Shown here piece after piece: positions 63,001 to 64,000 of a stretch of DNA of 64,000 nt. The notes under the pieces are model-generated. The model was not told the origin of the DNA. It saw only the letters and a list, made by a program, of their open reading frames with translations, and did not search any database. This DNA is from an uncultured Christensenella sp. (GTDB taxonomy: Bacteria > Bacillota > Clostridia > Christensenellales > UBA3700), in contig CAJTXS010000002.1 of assembly GCA_910583735.1 (NCBI GenBank), forward strand, positions 101,028-165,027. Reading direction: 5' to 3'. A program made the translations under genes and the position numbers. Each line of letters begins with the position of its first letter. Within the stretch, counting starts at the first letter, position 1.

Positions 63001-63818
63001 GCGCTGTAATTCATGTTAGTGGAATAGCTCGGCTTATTGGGCGAGCCCCATGCGTCGTTGGGCTGCGTATTCCATCCCGTAGAAAACTCGCGCATTGATT
63101 CGCTCGACTGATACGCTACGCCGCGGGGCCGAATGATAAACTTTGTAAGCGAAAGATTGCGACTTGTATCGCTCGCATCCGTATTCACATTATCCATTGT
63201 GAACTTGGCATACTTATGGCTGTCGCTCTGCGGCACGGTAGTAAGCGTAGTCGCTCCGTTAGCGGCAACATATCCGCATCCGCCGCTGTTCAGCGCCTGC
63301 GCGCGTATAAGAGAGGTGCTGTACATATTGCTGGGATACTTAGCCGTAGGCGTATTGGCAGCCCATGTATTATATTTCGAGCGGTCTGTGCTCGAAGCAA
63401 GCCAAAGCGTTGCTATCATATGTCCGTTATCCGCCTTACGCAAGTCGGTCACAGTCCATATCAAGCCGTCTATCTCGACTACGATATCTTTACCGCCGTT
63501 ATTGTTACGCAATGTATCGGCGTTCTTGGCGGACAATGCCGATAAGTCGGTCTTTGATTCTGAAGAATTGCGCAACGCGCGTACCAAGCTTTCGAATCTC
63601 TTACCGTTAAAGACTTTTCCATCGGCGTCGGAAGTGTCGTATTGGTCCAGCAATAATTCATCGATTTTCAGCGCATCGCCCAAGTTATCGTCTGTAAAGG
63701 CATAGCCGTAATCCGCCTTGGCAAGCAGCGCAAGGCAGCATATAAACGCCGTAAGCAAAACTATGCTTATCACAACAGCATAGCGCCATGCGCGTATTTT
63801 TCTTATATTTACATTCAT
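60024..63818 (-). CDS. Large cell-surface protein with MBG-type repeats and C-terminal membrane anchor
   Basis: 1264 residues. Signal peptide at residues 1-36 (basic start, hydrophobic core, LAKADYGYA). An N-terminal globular part (about 95-355) contains GLIWTVTDLRKADNGHMIATLWLAS and resembles the DUF6273-type domain of gut Firmicute surface proteins. Then come several MBG-like beta modules: KEYNGDTQTVTL at about 383, VEYDGQAHYTKDDVKF at about 960 and the AATYNGAEYDIM unit after it. Near the C-terminus a DPNNPNNPNN linker is followed by one membrane helix and a Lys/Asp-rich cytoplasmic end; no LPXTG motif is present. AGAGGA precedes the ATG. An adhesin or mucin-contact role is inferred from architecture. 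Confidence 0.85.
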   Translation of the reverse strand: MNVNIRKIRAWRYAVVISIVLLTAFICCLALLAKADYGYAFTDDNLGDALKIDELLLDQYDTSDADGKVFNGKRFESLVRALRNSSESKTDLSALSAKNADTLRNNNGGKDIVVEIDGLIWTVTDLRKADNGHMIATLWLASSTDRSKYNTWAANTPTAKYPSNMYSTSLIRAQALNSGGCGYVAANGATTLTTVPQSDSHKYAKFTMDNVNTDASDTSRNLSLTKFIIRPRGVAYQSSESMREFSTGWNTQPNDAWGSPNKPSYSTNMNYSAKSNYNDWADDYLWLPSLPETGYTGFAGYWGLSTAQRSHGTTAFLRSGAYDLAQKVIYITTTGGYSTADVNLESSVRPAFHFDLTAASEATDAIAVPKVATADASKEYNGDTQTVTLNKFDRNDVNVTITGKNPAGKDIAGSEIAFDAATGEVSVKQAGTYTAVFELINPASDVWNDAEGGTGSRTLTFTITPKQLTLELSNTVNSGAWQWTVGGKYTATLTASGIADGDTVKLTASYASQDTGASSKSIAAQQAGDRTVATIDLSEIAVGEYRLTAALDKVADDNDNINYSITTGLNNVGLPKLFTVQSKKVDTSKITWQYSALGPSGNPIPGGANLDITEGKSIVYALFGTLESNGEVTNKLEVKRSSLPKDSDGNMLVEIDNLTSSFNGATYTEGYCNQSASKVNHYTTKVLLKVLNDDYLFENNKKQIELSINWEITKADFDLSGVKWKYKYATSTGNVSGVYDPKTTQLQYNDGKIIRVEIDSTTLPLGLSAPGGIFDYQNASGIEVKKYVARVAGNTLEYDDQCFNQPEDITLNWEIFGKGIVVKWKPVPSGTYILKELNCDPKYTSGEDRIVHYKYYAPDGSLLGIDEEGRKALADKVAADNIGPENPQTFKIVAYLDGKNSGNYRLLTDPAETTVSIGNDPYTAVQAQLSDKVEYDGQAHYTKDDVKFGGASIGVNDFTLTYYLGTDINDMSNNTKLDSAPVNAGKYVIVIEMNDESYLLEKSVFAVAIEAKKVALPTINAATYNGAEYDIMTLLSGFDEEIMSIDGDLAATNAGEYRIVIALKSGNYAWETDGEALDSEQTITWAIEHVKIQEYWSSASGTPNFVIPSKYAEYVQATYEYIDLDGNPVAESDLVLGQQYKLVAKLTGPGASNFMIVGVDGNVLTDPTKSVSDPFTYGYDPSDPNNPNNPNNSGNGGMSEADNEWYKKMMKLHLIVDGAMAVLVLGIIILVAAILKKVARKNKVKAKGDNVSKTNSRSRDNDND

Positions 63819-64000
63819 ACTTATATCCTCTTATCCCTTCCGATACCAAGATGATTTCAATAGCTTTTGAACAATGCAAAATTATTCTTCCTCTCTCGAA
63901 TCATGACAAATAATGACGATTATAAGTCTGTAAAAGTGTACATAAATTAATATAATTGATGATCACGGGCAGAAAAATAGCGAGGAAATAACTGGATTTT

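Overview
The window looks like a piece of an anaerobic, spore-forming Firmicute (Clostridia sensu lato). The evidence is the gene content: spoVAC-spoVAD-spoVAE, yunB, a YhcN/YlaJ-like gene and a probable bofA. It also has the dnaG-rpoD-trmK-nif3 order usual in Firmicutes, T-box leaders on aminoacyl-tRNA synthetase and amino-acid genes, an NfnAB-type bifurcating oxidoreductase (anaerobe metabolism) and a RibU-like ECF component. Codons are fairly GC-rich while gaps between genes are AT-rich. The combination fits an uncultured gut lineage, but placement at order level is a guess. No phage, transposase, CRISPR array or rRNA was seen. One tRNA gene is present.

Layout. 1-9.4 kb: truncated ribU, a small sporulation-like gene, a nadD-yqeK fusion, a membrane protein on the other strand, then yhbY, obgE, nfnB, nfnA, nth and purA (all minus strand; transcription order purA to yhbY). 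9.4-12.9 kb: a CtpE-like P-type ATPase with an unusual 300-residue N-terminal extension. 13-24.1 kb: an eight-gene operon read from a Phe T-box (pheS, pheT, U32 peptidase, mutS2, small membrane protein, cysteine desulfurase, thiI), closed by a terminator at 12.95 kb. 24.2-28.3 kb: yunB (plus) and the spoVA genes (minus), then a 377-bp noncoding block bounded by 24-bp direct repeats and packed with hairpins. 28.3-37.4 kb: complete shikimate to Phe/Tyr precursor pathway (aroF, aroB, aroA, aroC, pheA, aroE-aroK fusion, aroQ, tyrA) ending in a PocR-AraC regulator. 37.7-43 kb: MATE exporter, leuA under a Leu T-box, phosphate transporter and its DUF47 partner. 43.3-49.1 kb: dnaG-rpoD-trmK-nif3-zinc ribbon-membrane protein operon. 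49.7-59.9 kb: dgt, exported proteins, tRNA-Val, LMW phosphatase, a large membrane protein, apgM, a bofA candidate, a GH27 alpha-galactosidase and a small membrane protein. 60-63.8 kb: a 1264-residue MBG-type surface protein.

The two least expected signals are not genes. First, many first-in-operon genes (nadD, the P-type ATPase, dgt, the LMW phosphatase, dnaG, the exported protein at 51.7 kb, bofA, the gene at 59.9 kb, yunB) have a sigma-A-like -10 box only 5-8 bases before ATG and no Shine-Dalgarno sequence. They look like leaderless mRNAs, whereas genes inside operons carry clear Shine-Dalgarno sites. Second, the repeat-bounded, hairpin-rich block at 27.9-28.3 kb has no coding explanation. 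A further recurring trait is that several unrelated membrane proteins carry long low-complexity, mostly acidic tails predicted to lie in the cytoplasm.

All calls come from reading the sequence and remembered family motifs. No database search or structure computation was run.
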